NCBI RefSeq assembly: GCF_014858005.1 | Contig: NZ_JACYOT010000001.1 | Coordinates: forward strand, 1 to 64,000 | Direction: 5' to 3' | From: Propioniciclava soli | GTDB taxonomy: Bacteria > Actinomycetota > Actinomycetes > Propionibacteriales > Propionibacteriaceae | Length of the DNA: 64,000 nucleotides | Shown: positions 7,424 to 16,229 of the stretch, one piece after another | How the letters are laid out: each line of letters opens with the position of its first letter | Position numbering within the stretch: the stretch's first letter is position 1 | Notes under the pieces: generated by a model | Seen by the model: only the letters and a program-made list of their open reading frames with translations | What the model was told of the DNA's origin: nothing | Database searches by the model: none | Made by a program: the position numbers and the translations under genes

Positions 7424-9001
7424 GTGAAACGTCTTGAGACGGACGTCGTCGTGATCGGCGGCGGATCGACCGGGCTGGGCGTCGTGCGCGACGCCGCGCT
7501 GCGTGGCTACCGCGCGGTTCTCGTGGAGCGGGTGGACCTGGGACAGGGCACCACCGGCAGATTCCACGGACTGCTGCACTCCGGTGGCCGCTACGTGGTG
7601 AGCGATCCCCAGTCGGCGACCGAGTGCGCCGAGGAGAACGCGATCCTGCGTCGCATCCAGTCTGCGGCGGTCGAGGACACCGGTGGCTTCTTCGTGACGC
7701 TGCCCGGGGACGACCCGTCCTACGCCGACCAGTTCCTGGCCGGCGCTGCGAAGACCGGCGTCCCCGCGACAGAGATCAGCGTGGCCGAGGCGCTCCGCCG
7801 CGAGCCGCGGCTCCATCCGGGCATCCAGCGGGCCATCGAGGTGGCTGACGGTTCGGTCGACGGCTGGCAGCTGGTCTGGGGGGCGGCGCGTTCGGCCATG
7901 TCCCACGGGGCCAAGGTGCTCACCTACCACCGCGTCACCCACATCGAGCGCGAGGGCGGCCGGGTGTCGGCCGTGCTGTGCCGCGACGAGAAGGGCGGCG
8001 AGGACGTCCGCATCGAGTGCTCGTTCGTGCTGAACTGCGCCGGTCCGTGGGCGGGCCAGATCGCGGCGATGGCCGGCGCCCGTGAGGTGGAGGTGGTGGC
8101 GGGCCGCGGGATCATGATCGCGATGAACCACCGGATCGTGAACACGGTCATCAATCGCTGCGTCTACCCCACGGACGGAGACATCCTCGTACCGGTGCAC
8201 ACGGTGTCGATCATCGGCACCACCGACATCCACGAGTCCGACCCGGACCACCTGCCGATCCCACGCGACGAGGTCCAGCAGATGCTGGACGCCGGCGAGG
8301 CGATGATCCCCGGCTTCCGGACGGCGCGTGCGCTGCACGCCTGGTCGGGCTCGCGGCCCCTGATAAAGGACGACCGAGTCGCCGCCCACGACACCCGGAA
8401 CATGAGCCGCGGCATGGCGGTCATCGACCATTCCGAGCGCGACGGGCTGTCGGGCATGCTCACCATCGGCGGCGGCAAGCTGACGACGTACCGGCTCATG
8501 GCGGAACACATCGTCGATGCCATGGGCGACCAGCTCGGCGAGAACCGCCCCTGCCGGACCGCCGACGAGGTGATCCCGGGTAGCGAGGACCGGCGACTGT
8601 ACGCCGTGACCCACCGGCTCGAGGAGCGTGAGGCGGACCGGCTCGACGACCCGATCGTCTGCGAGTGCGAGCTGATGAGCCGCTCGATGCTCGTCGACGC
8701 CCTGCACGCGCAACCCAACGCGACCCTGGACGACCTGCGTCGCCAGCTCCGTCTCGGGATGGGCCCGTGCCAGGGCGGTTTCTGCGCCGCGCGGGCGGCC
8801 GGGATCGCCTGCTCCGAGCAGGTCGCGGACGCCGAACGCGCGACCGGGCTGCTGCGACTCTTCCTCAAACACCGGTGGATCGGGCTGTGGCCCATCCTCT
8901 ACGGGCCACAGGTGCGGCAGACCGCGCTGGACCACTGGATCTTCGCAGGCACCCTCGACGTCGAGCACCTGCCCCACCCCGAACAGGAGGTCGTGCGATG
9001 A
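7424..9001 (+). CDS. glpA: Anaerobic glycerol-3-phosphate dehydrogenase subunit A
   Basis: This 525-residue FAD-dependent catalytic subunit oxidises sn-glycerol 3-phosphate to dihydroxyacetone phosphate. It opens with the Rossmann loop VVVIGGGSTGLGVVRDAALRG, followed by the substrate-side RFHGLLHSGGRYV and a DAO-family body. A C-terminal BFD-like [2Fe-2S] region carries CECELMSR and GPCQGGFC. The GTG at 7424, 5 bp behind AGGAGGA, was preferred over an upstream in-frame codon with no ribosome-binding site. Its stop overlaps the glpB start (ATGA). GlpA works with GlpB and the membrane-associated iron-sulfur subunit GlpC to pass electrons to the quinone pool, typically without oxygen. Confidence 0.95.
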   Translation: MKRLETDVVVIGGGSTGLGVVRDAALRGYRAVLVERVDLGQGTTGRFHGLLHSGGRYVVSDPQSATECAEENAILRRIQSAAVEDTGGFFVTLPGDDPSYADQFLAGAAKTGVPATEISVAEALRREPRLHPGIQRAIEVADGSVDGWQLVWGAARSAMSHGAKVLTYHRVTHIEREGGRVSAVLCRDEKGGEDVRIECSFVLNCAGPWAGQIAAMAGAREVEVVAGRGIMIAMNHRIVNTVINRCVYPTDGDILVPVHTVSIIGTTDIHESDPDHLPIPRDEVQQMLDAGEAMIPGFRTARALHAWSGSRPLIKDDRVAAHDTRNMSRGMAVIDHSERDGLSGMLTIGGGKLTTYRLMAEHIVDAMGDQLGENRPCRTADEVIPGSEDRRLYAVTHRLEEREADRLDDPIVCECELMSRSMLVDALHAQPNATLDDLRRQLRLGMGPCQGGFCAARAAGIACSEQVADAERATGLLRLFLKHRWIGLWPILYGPQVRQTALDHWIFAGTLDVEHLPHPEQEVVR

Positions 9002-10242
9002 GCGACGTCGTCGTCATCGGCGCCGGGCTCGCCGGCCTGACCGCAGCCCTGCGGCTCGCCCGCAGCGGCCGGTCGGTCATGCTCGTCACCAAGGGCCCCG
9101 GCGGCCTGCAGCTGTCCCAGGGCACCCTCGACATCCTCGGCTACACGCCCGAGCGGGTCGAGCGACCCCTGGAAGCCGTCGCCGCCGTGGCGTCCGACCA
9201 CCCGTACGCGTCGATCGGTGCGGACGCCGTCGGTGCGGCCGTCGCATGGCTGGCCGGGGCCCTCGGCCCCGAACTGCTCGTGGGTGACCCCGCCCGCAAC
9301 CTCCACCTGCCCACGGCGGTCGGCGCCCTGCGGCCCACAGCCCTGGCGCAGCCGTCGATGGTGGCCGGGGATGCGATCGGGGGCCGCAGCTACGCGGTCG
9401 TCGGCGTCCGGCAGCTGAAGGACTTCCCCGCCGACCTGGTGGCCGGCAACCTGGCCCGCAGCACCGCCCCCGACGGCGGAGCGCTCGCGGCGAGTGCGGC
9501 GTGGGTCGACCTGCCCGCCCGCCCGGGGGAGGCCGACCCCAGCCCCCTCACCTACGCCCGCGCCCTCGACGAGGAGGCCTTCGCGGCCCGGTTCGCCCGC
9601 GCGGTCGCCGCCGCTGCCGGTCCCGGCGACGTCGTGGCCCTGCCCGCCGTGCTGGGCGTGCGCCGCAGCGGGGTGTGGCGCCAGGTCGCCGAGGTGGTCG
9701 GACGCGACGTGTGCGAGATTCCACTCCCGCCCCCCTCCGTGCCGGGACTGAGGCTGTACGAGGCGCTGCTCGCGCTGGTGCGCGCCGCCGGCGTCCGGAT
9801 CGTCACCGGCAGCCGGATCGTCGGCCGCACCCTGGAGGCGGACGCCGTGGCGTCCGTCACCCTGGCCGCCGCCGGCGGCCCGCGCCAGCTGCGGGCCGAC
9901 GCGTTCGTGTACGCCCCGGGCGGGTTCGAGAGCGGTGCACTGGAGGTGGATTCCTTCGGTGCGATCTCGGAACCGGTGTTCGGACTGCCCCTGACCGCCA
10001 CCGACGCGGGGCCGCTGATCCCGGCCACCTACTGGGGGCCCCACCCCCTCTTCGCCGTCGGCGTCCGCACCGACGCCGCCGGCCGACCCGTGGACGCCGC
10101 CGGTGCGGCCGTCCACCCCAACCTATACGTGGCCGGCGGCCTCATCGCCGGCGCCGAGCGCTGGCGCGAGAAGTCGGGAGACGGGATCGCCGTCGCCACG
10201 GCCGTCCGGGCCGCCGACCACATCACCGGAGGAACACGATGA
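8998..10242 (+). CDS. glpB: Anaerobic glycerol-3-phosphate dehydrogenase subunit B
   Basis: This 414-residue flavoprotein starts MSDVVVIGAGLAGLTAALRL, an FAD-binding Rossmann motif, and ends with the VAGGLIAGAERWREKSGDG segment that closes the FAD site in GlpB. AGGAGG at 8984-8990 precedes the ATG at 8998. The frame is open upstream inside glpA, but that part is shadow. It overlaps glpA by 4 bp and glpC by 4 bp, which implies equimolar translation. GlpB (FMN or FAD) bridges the catalytic GlpA and the iron-sulfur anchor GlpC. Confidence 0.93.
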   Translation: MSDVVVIGAGLAGLTAALRLARSGRSVMLVTKGPGGLQLSQGTLDILGYTPERVERPLEAVAAVASDHPYASIGADAVGAAVAWLAGALGPELLVGDPARNLHLPTAVGALRPTALAQPSMVAGDAIGGRSYAVVGVRQLKDFPADLVAGNLARSTAPDGGALAASAAWVDLPARPGEADPSPLTYARALDEEAFAARFARAVAAAAGPGDVVALPAVLGVRRSGVWRQVAEVVGRDVCEIPLPPPSVPGLRLYEALLALVRAAGVRIVTGSRIVGRTLEADAVASVTLAAAGGPRQLRADAFVYAPGGFESGALEVDSFGAISEPVFGLPLTATDAGPLIPATYWGPHPLFAVGVRTDAAGRPVDAAGAAVHPNLYVAGGLIAGAERWREKSGDGIAVATAVRAADHITGGTR

Positions 10243-11510
10243 GCGAGAAGTCCAGGGCCGAGCGGGCCCAGCACCTGCGCGAGCGGCTCAACAACGAGCT
10301 CAACCGCATGAGCCTCGACCAGTGCGTCAAGTGCACGATCTGCGAGACCAGCTGCCCGGTGGCGGCGGTGACACCGCTGTTCTCGGGGCCGAAGTTCGTC
10401 GGCCCCCAGGCCGAACGGTTCCGCGACGGGGACTCCGTCGACCACTCCGTCGACTACTGCTCCAGCTGCGGCACCTGCAGCGTCGTCTGCCCCCAAGGCG
10501 TCAACGTGGCCGAGCTCAACTCGCTGGCCCGGGCCGTCATGAAGGCCGAACACGGCGTCCCGATCCGGGACCGGATCATCACCCAGACCGTCCTCATGGG
10601 CCAGGCGATGACGCCGGTCGCCCCCCTCGCCAACGCCGTGCTCGACAACAAGCTGGCCCGCTTCGCCATGGAGAAAGTCGTCGGCGTCCACCGCGGCGCC
10701 CCCATGCCCACCGCGCGCACCCAGTCGTTGCACACCTGGCTGAAGAAGCGGCCCGGCCCGGCCAAGGCACCCACCCGCGGAGCGTTGGTCTACTTCCACG
10801 GCTGCGCCGGCGGCTACTTCGAGGTGGACGCCGCGAAGAAGGCCATCGAGGTGCTCGAACACCTTGGCTACGAGGTGCTCGTGCCCCCCCAGGGTTGCTG
10901 CGGCCTCGCCGAGCAGAGCAACGGCCTGTTCGAACAGGCGACGAAGTCGGTGCGCGCACTGGTGAAGGCGCTGCGCTCCGCCGGAACCGACCTCACCATC
11001 GTCAGCACCGCCGGCAGCTGCACCGGCATGCTCAAGCACGAGGCCCACGAGATCCTCGGCCTACACGACACCGAACTGGCCGACGTCGGCACGCGGATCC
11101 GGGAGATCTCGGAGTTCCTCATGGAGCTGCACGAGGCGGGCGAGCTGCCCACCGACTTCGAGCCGATCAAGCAGCGGCTGCCCTACCACGCCCCCTGCCA
11201 GCTGAAGAGCCAGGGCATGGGGACGCCTGCGTTCGACCTGCTGCGGCTGATCCCCGGCCTCGAGGTGGTCGACAGCAACGCCACCTGCTGCGGCATCGCG
11301 GGTACCTACGGCCTCAAGAAGGAGAAGTACGACATCGCCCAAGCCGTCGGCAAGCCACTGTTCGACATGGTGAAACAGACCGAGCAGGGCCTCGCGGCCT
11401 GCGACACCGAGACCTGCCGCTGGCAGATCGAGAACTCCACCGGTGTGCGCACTGTGCATCCCATCGTGCTCGTACACCAGGCTTACGGGCTGGGCGCGGT
11501 GACGCCATGA
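10239..11510 (+). CDS. glpC: Anaerobic glycerol-3-phosphate dehydrogenase subunit C, iron-sulfur anchor
   Basis: This 423-residue protein has two [4Fe-4S] ferredoxin motifs, CVKCTICETSCP and CSSCGTCSVVCP, followed by two CCG domains (HGCAGGYF...PPQGCCGLAEQ and HAPCQLKSQ...NATCCGIAGTYG) that bind further clusters or contact heme and quinone. There is no strong membrane helix, as is usual for GlpC, which attaches peripherally. The ATG at 10239 overlaps the glpB stop. Together with glpA and glpB it completes the anaerobic dehydrogenase. The final ATGA overlaps the next HAD gene, so that gene belongs to the same operon. Confidence 0.94.
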   Translation: MSEKSRAERAQHLRERLNNELNRMSLDQCVKCTICETSCPVAAVTPLFSGPKFVGPQAERFRDGDSVDHSVDYCSSCGTCSVVCPQGVNVAELNSLARAVMKAEHGVPIRDRIITQTVLMGQAMTPVAPLANAVLDNKLARFAMEKVVGVHRGAPMPTARTQSLHTWLKKRPGPAKAPTRGALVYFHGCAGGYFEVDAAKKAIEVLEHLGYEVLVPPQGCCGLAEQSNGLFEQATKSVRALVKALRSAGTDLTIVSTAGSCTGMLKHEAHEILGLHDTELADVGTRIREISEFLMELHEAGELPTDFEPIKQRLPYHAPCQLKSQGMGTPAFDLLRLIPGLEVVDSNATCCGIAGTYGLKKEKYDIAQAVGKPLFDMVKQTEQGLAACDTETCRWQIENSTGVRTVHPIVLVHQAYGLGAVTP

Positions 11511-12298
11511 CCCGCCCCGCGCGAACCCCGCACGACATCGAGTGCTGGCTCACGGACATGGACGGAGTGCTGGTCCACGAGGACCGCGCCCTGCCCGGAG
11601 CCGTCGAGCTGATCGACAGCTGGATCGCGACGTCGCGGCGATTCCTGGTGCTCACCAACAACTCCACGTGGACGCCGCGAGACCTGGCGGCACGGCTCGA
11701 GCGCGCGGGATTGCACGTCCCGGAGGAAAACCTGTGGACCTCCGCGATGGCGACCGCTGCCTTCCTGGCCGGCCAACCCGGCAAGAAGACCGCCTACGTC
11801 ATCGGGGAGGCCGGACTCACCACCGCCCTCCACGACGCCGGCTTCGTCCTCACCGACGTCGACCCCGACTACGTCGTACTCGGAGAGACACGCAACTACT
11901 CGTTCGAGGCGATCACCAGAGCCATCCGACTGGTGATGGCGGGAGCGCGCTACATCGTCACCAACCCCGACGCCACGGGGCCGTCGGCCGACGGCGTAGT
12001 CGCCGCAACCGGAGCCGTGGCAGCCATGATCACCGAGGCCACGAAACGCAAGCCCTACGTGGTCGGCAAGCCCAACCCCATGATGTTCCGGTCCGCAATG
12101 AACCGCATCGCCGCCCACTCTGAAACCACCGCGATGATCGGAGACCGCATGGACACCGACATCGTGGCCGGCATGGAGGCCGGGCTGCACACGGTGCTGG
12201 TGCTCAGCGGCCTGACGACCATGGCTGACGTGGAGACGTATCCCTTCCGCCCGGACCAGGTCGTCTCGTCAGTGGCCGAGTTGCTCGACCAGCTCTGA
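11507..12298 (+). CDS. HAD-IIA phosphatase of the glp operon
   Basis: This 263-residue HAD-IIA phosphatase has nucleophile motif DMDGV (Asp17, Asp19), motif II LTNNSTW, then GKPNPMMF and MIGDRMDTDIVAGMEAG. It starts at an ATG overlapping the glpC stop, so it is the fourth gene of the glp operon. Mycobacterial HAD-IIA protein Rv1692 is a glycerol-3-phosphate phosphatase; by analogy and by position, this protein may dephosphorylate glycerol 3-phosphate to limit its accumulation. It is distinct from the AraL-like enzyme at 274-1146. Substrate is inferred, the family is certain. Confidence 0.85.
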   Translation: MTRPARTPHDIECWLTDMDGVLVHEDRALPGAVELIDSWIATSRRFLVLTNNSTWTPRDLAARLERAGLHVPEENLWTSAMATAAFLAGQPGKKTAYVIGEAGLTTALHDAGFVLTDVDPDYVVLGETRNYSFEAITRAIRLVMAGARYIVTNPDATGPSADGVVAATGAVAAMITEATKRKPYVVGKPNPMMFRSAMNRIAAHSETTAMIGDRMDTDIVAGMEAGLHTVLVLSGLTTMADVETYPFRPDQVVSSVAELLDQL

Positions 12299-12762
12299 GT
12301 CACTCGAAGAGACGCCGAGGTGTCCATGGCTGTCCACCGGTTGCAGTCGCCACCCGTTATGGCGGTGACTGGCTTGTCTGGGCCCATGACGGGAGGCCGC
12401 GATGCAGTGCGAGAAACGCCGCTCGGGTGTTCTGCGGCCCGACCATCGACTGGGTGGCAGGCCTGCAATCAACCAAACTCGCGGCGGTGACGTCTGGATG
12501 CCGCTGAGGCACAGCCTTGGACGCGAGCCCCGCGCGGGTCTCGGGTGCTGAGCTATTCCCCACGCATTCCCCACGACAAAGGGGTGACGACATGGCGAAG
12601 GCCCGTCAAAAGACCTTGTCAGGGGGCCATTAATTTCCGCGGCCATCTTCCTCAGTTGATCTTCCCTGGTCCACCCCGGTGCCGGCCACCACGGCCCAGC
12701 AACCGGGGATGGATCAAGGCCGGGAACCGGTTTGGGTGATGCGGTTCAGTGTGCCGGGTGGT
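12299..12762. other. Gene-free stretch after the glp operon with a candidate terminator
   Basis: No credible gene was seen in these 464 bp. A hairpin at 12344-12371 (left arm CAGTCGCCACC, loop CGTTAT, right arm GGCGGTGACTG; one G-T wobble and one mismatch) starts about 45 bp after the HAD stop and may end the glp transcript, though it lacks a T-tract. The rest looks like decayed sequence at the chromosome/island border. Confidence 0.4.
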
Positions 12763-13305
12763 TCAGGGTCCGAGGAGTGCGAGGGGGACGACGGCGATGC
12801 CGTCGGGGCGGCGGTAGGCGTGTTTGCCGGTGTAGATGATCATGCGGTCGCCGAGGCGGTCGCCGAGTTGTTCGCCAAGCCAGTTCAGGTGCTCGACGTC
12901 GGCGGGTCTGATGGTGTCGGTGAGTTTGACCTCGATCCCAACGGTGGAGCGGTCGGCCGTTTCGACGATGAGGTCGATTTCGTGGTCGGTGTTCTTGGTG
13001 CGTAGGTGTCCGACGTGGGCGTCGGCTGCTTCGGCGTAGACGCGAACCGATTGGGCGGCCAATGACTCGAACAGTGCCCCGAGCCAGGTGCCGGTGGCTG
13101 CGTGGACGCGGTTTCCTTGTCCTCGGAGGAGTCCTGTCTTGCCGACGCCGACGAGGCGGGCGGCCAGGGCGGGGTCAACCAGGTGGTGCTTGGGGGAGTG
13201 GGTGAGTCGCTTCAGCGGGGCGAACGCCGGCGTCCACGCCTCGATCGGGTCGAGCAGGAAGATCCGTTGTAGGTGCTGGCGGTAGATGTCGGCGGTCTGC
13301 CGGGC
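12763..13305 (-). pseudogene. Truncated DUF4143 (AAA ATPase family) protein, C-terminal domain only
   Basis: The last 180 residues match the C-terminal half of AAA+DUF4143 proteins: TADIYRQHLQRIFLLDPIEAW, LTHSPKHHLVDPALAARLVG, ALFESLAAQSVRVYA, TDHEIDLIVE and GIEVKL, a restriction-endonuclease-like fold with a D...ExK signature. The N-terminal AAA ATPase half, normally more than 200 residues with a Walker A motif, is absent. Upstream of about 13,305 the frame continues but shows no family resemblance. It is therefore a remnant cut by a rearrangement and is unlikely to work. Confidence 0.75.
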
Positions 13306-13775
13306 CGGCTTGTCGCCCTCGCATTCTCTTCTTGCGCGCCATAGCCCTTCCCACGCTCCAATCTTCGCACTCGCCGAGAACGCGAGTCGCGCGAGGTTGA
13401 CGCGCGGACGGCCCGTGGGTCCCCATCGACCAGGCCGGAGCGAGGATGGTGCGAGGCCCGGCGTCCGTGAGTCGCCAAGCCCCGATCTGGCGATGGGCCG
13501 GAACGTTCGATTGACCGCGAGGTGCCGCCTATCGGGACGGGGGGCGTCCACAATCGGTCTGTTCGCAATCCGCCGCCAACGCAGACGTCCGACTCTGGGC
13601 ATGTCCGCGAGATTGCGCGCAGTAAGCTGGGCCGAACGATGAACCCTCGAACACCTTGGCGCCGCGAAGAGCTTGCGCTGCTGGAGTCGTGGTCCGGCAC
13701 GGACGCCTCCTTCCAGGCCACCCTCCCGGGCAAGCCAGATCAGATGTCACCTACTGTTGCAGCAGTCCCGGCTGG
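13306..13775. other. Debris between two gene remnants
   Basis: No family-like coding region was recognised in these 470 bp. A short plus-strand reading frame from ATG 13639 (begins MNPRTPWRREELALLES) is open, but resembles nothing I know and has no clear ribosome-binding site. The stretch sits between the DUF4143 remnant and a transposase-like tail and is probably junction sequence from successive insertions. Confidence 0.4.
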
Positions 13776-13907
13776 AACATCAAGAGGATCGTCCGCGCAC
13801 TGCGCCCCCTGCAACACGTCACCATCACTCTGGCCGGCCAACAACTCCAAGCCGAACCCATAATCCCCGACGACATCGCCGAAATGCTCGCCCGCGTGGG
13901 TCACTAA
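13776..13907 (+). pseudogene. Transposase-like C-terminal fragment
   Basis: About 43 residues, NIKRIVRALRPLQHVTITLA and then GQQLQAEPIIPDDIAEMLARVGH, end at a TAA. The pattern (KRIVRALRPLQHVTI..., PxIPDDIAEML) recalls the extreme C-terminus of IS1634/ISL3-like transposases, but I cannot name the family with confidence. No transposase catalytic region or terminal inverted repeat is present nearby. Treated as an insertion-sequence remnant. Confidence 0.35.
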
Positions 13908-14329
13908 AGAGGTCCAACTCAGGTTAGAGCAAGCGCTGCAGCCATGTGGTGGAACGGGACACCGGGGACGTTGCCTGCGGCGATGTCCGGATGTCCGATC
14001 GAACTCCGATGAAGTCCCCTTGGTTGCAGGCCATTGTCCCCGATGGTGAAAAGCAGCTTTTCGCGACCTCTGCTTGTCCGCAACATCTGCATCGCGCTGG
14101 GGCATGGGGAGGTGAAACCCCTCGGTTTCCTGGGCGTCCAGCCTGACTTGGGGGACAAGGGGGGACATCGCAGGGACATCCTCTGACAAGGGGGAACAAC
14201 TCTCCGCGTCAAGGGGGGCAGCCCGATTCTGTGGATAGAAATGCCGGTAGTGCCGGTTCTGGGGACAACTCGTGGTACATCGATTTGATCCTTTTTTGTT
14301 GTGTTCATCCGCAACGGAAAGGTCTGATC
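13908..14329. other. Noncoding left flank of the ICE with hairpins and G-rich repeats
   Basis: No gene is supported in these 422 bp. Two perfect short hairpins are present: GAAAAG-CAG-CTTTTC at 14048-14062 and GAAACC-CCTC-GGTTTC at 14114-14129. Three G-rich repeats follow, GACAAGGGGG at 14154 and 14185 and GTCAAGGGGG at 14208. The region ends in a T-rich stretch before the first ICE gene. It could hold an origin of transfer, a left attachment site or an operator array; none is proven, and the tRNA-derived sequence found at the right end is not repeated here. Confidence 0.4.
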
Positions 14330-14926
14330 ATGAGCGTCGAATCCGAATTGGGTCTCGCCAGCAACCTGGAATCAACGATCGTCGCAGCGTGGTCGTCGTG
14401 GTCAATCGCCCAGCCCATCCTCAACTTGGTGGACGATCCCCGCCGGCTGCGGGAGTGGCTGCAGGAAGCTGACCCCGCAGACGCCGACGACGTGGTGTAT
14501 GGGATCGCGTGGTTGGCATCGACCGAGGGTGGTCACGACCGCGAGGCCGCGCAGACGTTGGCCTGGCTGCTGGTGCCCGGATCCGCTTTCCTTGCCAGCC
14601 GACTGCGGACCCTGTCGGTCGACATCGACCACGTGGTCGCCGCCGAACTGTGGCTGCTGGTGTGCACGTTCCCGCTTCAACGCCGCAAGGTCATCAGCAA
14701 CCTGATGTGGGACCTGCGCGCCAACGTGCTGGCCGCTTGCGAAGCCCCCGCGACCCTGCAACGCAAGGACCCCACCTGGTACGCCACCGTCGCCTTCGCC
14801 GACAGCGACCTGATGGCCGCGATCCCCGACGAGCCCGACCCGTCCGCGTTCGACGAGTTGGTGGGCGTCCTGGACTGGGCGTGCGACCACCACGTCATCG
14901 CGGCCGCCGACCGGCAGCCGTGCTGA
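14330..14926 (+). CDS. ICE regulator-like protein, N-terminal part (frameshifted)
   Basis: A 198-residue reading frame starts at the ATG at 14330 and begins MSVESELGLASNLESTIVAA. It is largely helical with PADADDVVYGIAWLAS and VLDWACDHHVIAAADR segments. I recall actinobacterial ICE proteins of about 260 residues that run on from the ITEADR-like segment into a C-terminal HTH. Here the frame ends at DRQPC-stop, and the missing continuation (AVLMLVEVSQQL...) is found at once in the next frame. A single base missing near 14914 would explain it. It is the first gene of the element, a usual place for a regulator. Function unproven. Confidence 0.6.
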   Translation: MSVESELGLASNLESTIVAAWSSWSIAQPILNLVDDPRRLREWLQEADPADADDVVYGIAWLASTEGGHDREAAQTLAWLLVPGSAFLASRLRTLSVDIDHVVAAELWLLVCTFPLQRRKVISNLMWDLRANVLAACEAPATLQRKDPTWYATVAFADSDLMAAIPDEPDPSAFDELVGVLDWACDHHVIAAADRQPC

Positions 14927-15111
14927 TGCTGGTGGAGGTCTCCCAGCAACTGCGGCTGCGGCAGACCTCCAGTCATGGCCTGCTCGGCAATGACGCGACT
15001 ACCACCGTCGCCGCCTTGCTCGGTGTGTGCGACCGCACCGTGCGTCGCCGCTTCCGGCGCACCATTCGCGCCCTGACCGAGGCGGCACCCGCCTTCTCCC
15101 GTGCCGCCTGA
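14926..15111 (+). CDS. HTH protein, probable C-terminal half of the preceding gene
   Basis: This 61-residue frame begins at an ATG that shares one base with the preceding stop (TGATG), so it can be translated by reinitiation. It contains GNDATTTVAALLGVCDRTVR, a helix-turn-helix, and ends RALTEAAPAFSRAA. The most likely history is a one-base deletion splitting a single protein of about 260 residues. Alternatively, the pair could be two coupled polypeptides. If the shift is real rather than a sequencing error, the HTH half is separated from its N-terminal domain. Not recognised as a named family. Confidence 0.5.
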   Translation: MLVEVSQQLRLRQTSSHGLLGNDATTTVAALLGVCDRTVRRRFRRTIRALTEAAPAFSRAA

Positions 15112-15140
15112 ACTCCTCCGCCGGATTCCCTGCAACCAGG

Positions 15141-15180
15141 TGTCCGTGGACGGGGTCCCTTCTCACTTCTGGAGGGTGAG
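15141..15180 (+). promoter_or_regulatory. ICE regulatory box, copy 1
   Basis: Two blocks, TGTCCGTGGACGGGG and TCACTTCTGGAGGGTGA, lie immediately before the 15181 gene and the mating-pair operon. The second block contains a Shine-Dalgarno-like GGAGGG flanked by TCAC/GTGA arms that could pair in RNA. The same two blocks precede four other transcription units of the element. Confidence 0.7.
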
Positions 15181-15387
15181 GTGAATGTGCACATGACCAA
15201 GGACCTGAGGGCGACAGCGCGGCTGTTCGACGTCGCCAACACCGACGACGAGGTGATCGACAGCCTGGAGCGGCTGCTCGACACGCTGAAGCGAGCGCGA
15301 CAGGCGAAGGCCGAGCTGGCCGGGCTGCCGCCGGCCGAACTACGCGCGACGATGATGTTCCGCGCCAACCGGCGGGCGTCCCGATGA
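15181..15387 (+). CDS. Small helical ICE protein
   Basis: This 68-residue protein starts at GTG 15181, five bases behind the GGAGG of regulatory box 1; an ATG at 15193 is an alternative. It is charged and helical: DDEVIDSLERLLDTLKRARQ then AKAELAGLPPAELRATMMFR. It overlaps the next gene (ATGA). It opens the mating-pair operon. No family recognised. Its size and position suggest a regulator or DNA-bound accessory protein, which is a guess. Confidence 0.6.
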   Translation: MNVHMTKDLRATARLFDVANTDDEVIDSLERLLDTLKRARQAKAELAGLPPAELRATMMFRANRRASR

Positions 15388-16229
15388 CCGCCCAGACGAG
15401 CCGGCCGGTCGCGGTGGAGGAACTCCTTCGCGCTTGGCACGCCGTTCAGGACGGTGCCTTCCGCCACCCAGCCCGGCCACAGCCCGTCGCCTCGGTGACT
15501 CCGCCACTCGCCACGGTGGGGACGCCGAAGCCCGCTGAGCGGTGGACGCCGGCGTCCGGCGAGCTGGTCGTGCCGGTCGTGGGCGCGGCGGGATCGTGCG
15601 GCGCGACCACGGTGGCGCTTGCACTGGCGACAGTGGTCGAAGGGCGAGCGCGGGTGGTGGAGTGCGCGTCGGCGTCCATGAGTGGGCTCGCCGCCGCCAG
15701 CATGACTGAACTCGGTGCCGACGACCACGGCTGGGTGCACGGCACCCGCGACCAAGTCCGTCTCGACCGGGCGCCCGGCGTCCGCACACACCCGGACGCC
15801 GTCCCGACTCCCTCACCGATCGACACCCGGGAGGTCACGGTCATCGACGTCGGCTTCCGAGTCGAGCAGGTCTTGGATGGACACGCCTGGCTGTCCAGCC
15901 TGCTGACCAATGCAGGTTCGGTCGTGGTCGTGGCGCGGGCCACGATCCCGGGCTTGCGGCGCCTCGAGTCGACCCTGCACCTTCTGGACGCCGAGCGCAC
16001 GATCGCGGCAGTCCTGGGCCAGCCGCGCCGCCGCTGGCCCCGCGCGGCGACCCACGGTGTCGGCGGTCTGACCGCGGCGTTGGTCGCCGACGGTCGCCTC
16101 GTCGAGATCCCTGAGGACCGAATCCTCGCCCTCCACGGCCTCACCCCGGCCCCGCTGCCCGCGAGGTTGCTCACCGCCGCCGGCGCGCTCCTCTCACTGA
16201 TCGAAGGGACCCCCCACCATGCCCACTGA
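15384..16229 (+). CDS. ParA/MinD-like P-loop protein of the ICE
   Basis: This 281-residue protein has a deviant Walker A, PVVGAAGSCGATTVALALA (residues about 63-81), and a Walker-B-like VTVIDVGFRV near residue 150. The N-terminal 50 residues look disordered. Such CpaE/ParA-like proteins occur at the head of actinobacterial conjugation operons and may position the apparatus or partition the element. It overlaps both neighbours (4 bp before, 11 bp after). The P-loop lacks the usual second Lys of ParA (GSCGATT), so ATP hydrolysis is uncertain. Confidence 0.65.
   Translation: MTAQTSRPVAVEELLRAWHAVQDGAFRHPARPQPVASVTPPLATVGTPKPAERWTPASGELVVPVVGAAGSCGATTVALALATVVEGRARVVECASASMSGLAAASMTELGADDHGWVHGTRDQVRLDRAPGVRTHPDAVPTPSPIDTREVTVIDVGFRVEQVLDGHAWLSSLLTNAGSVVVVARATIPGLRRLESTLHLLDAERTIAAVLGQPRRRWPRAATHGVGGLTAALVADGRLVEIPEDRILALHGLTPAPLPARLLTAAGALLSLIEGTPHHAH

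Noticed and set aside
13915-13945. tRNA D-arm-like sequence (CTCAGGTTAGAGC)
   Set aside because: No anticodon stem or T arm can be folded after it, so it is not a tRNA and does not serve as the missing attL tRNA.
13740-14189. Minus-strand reading frame of 149 codons in the left flank
   Set aside because: No recognisable motif, low-complexity composition and no ribosome-binding site; the region is better described as noncoding.
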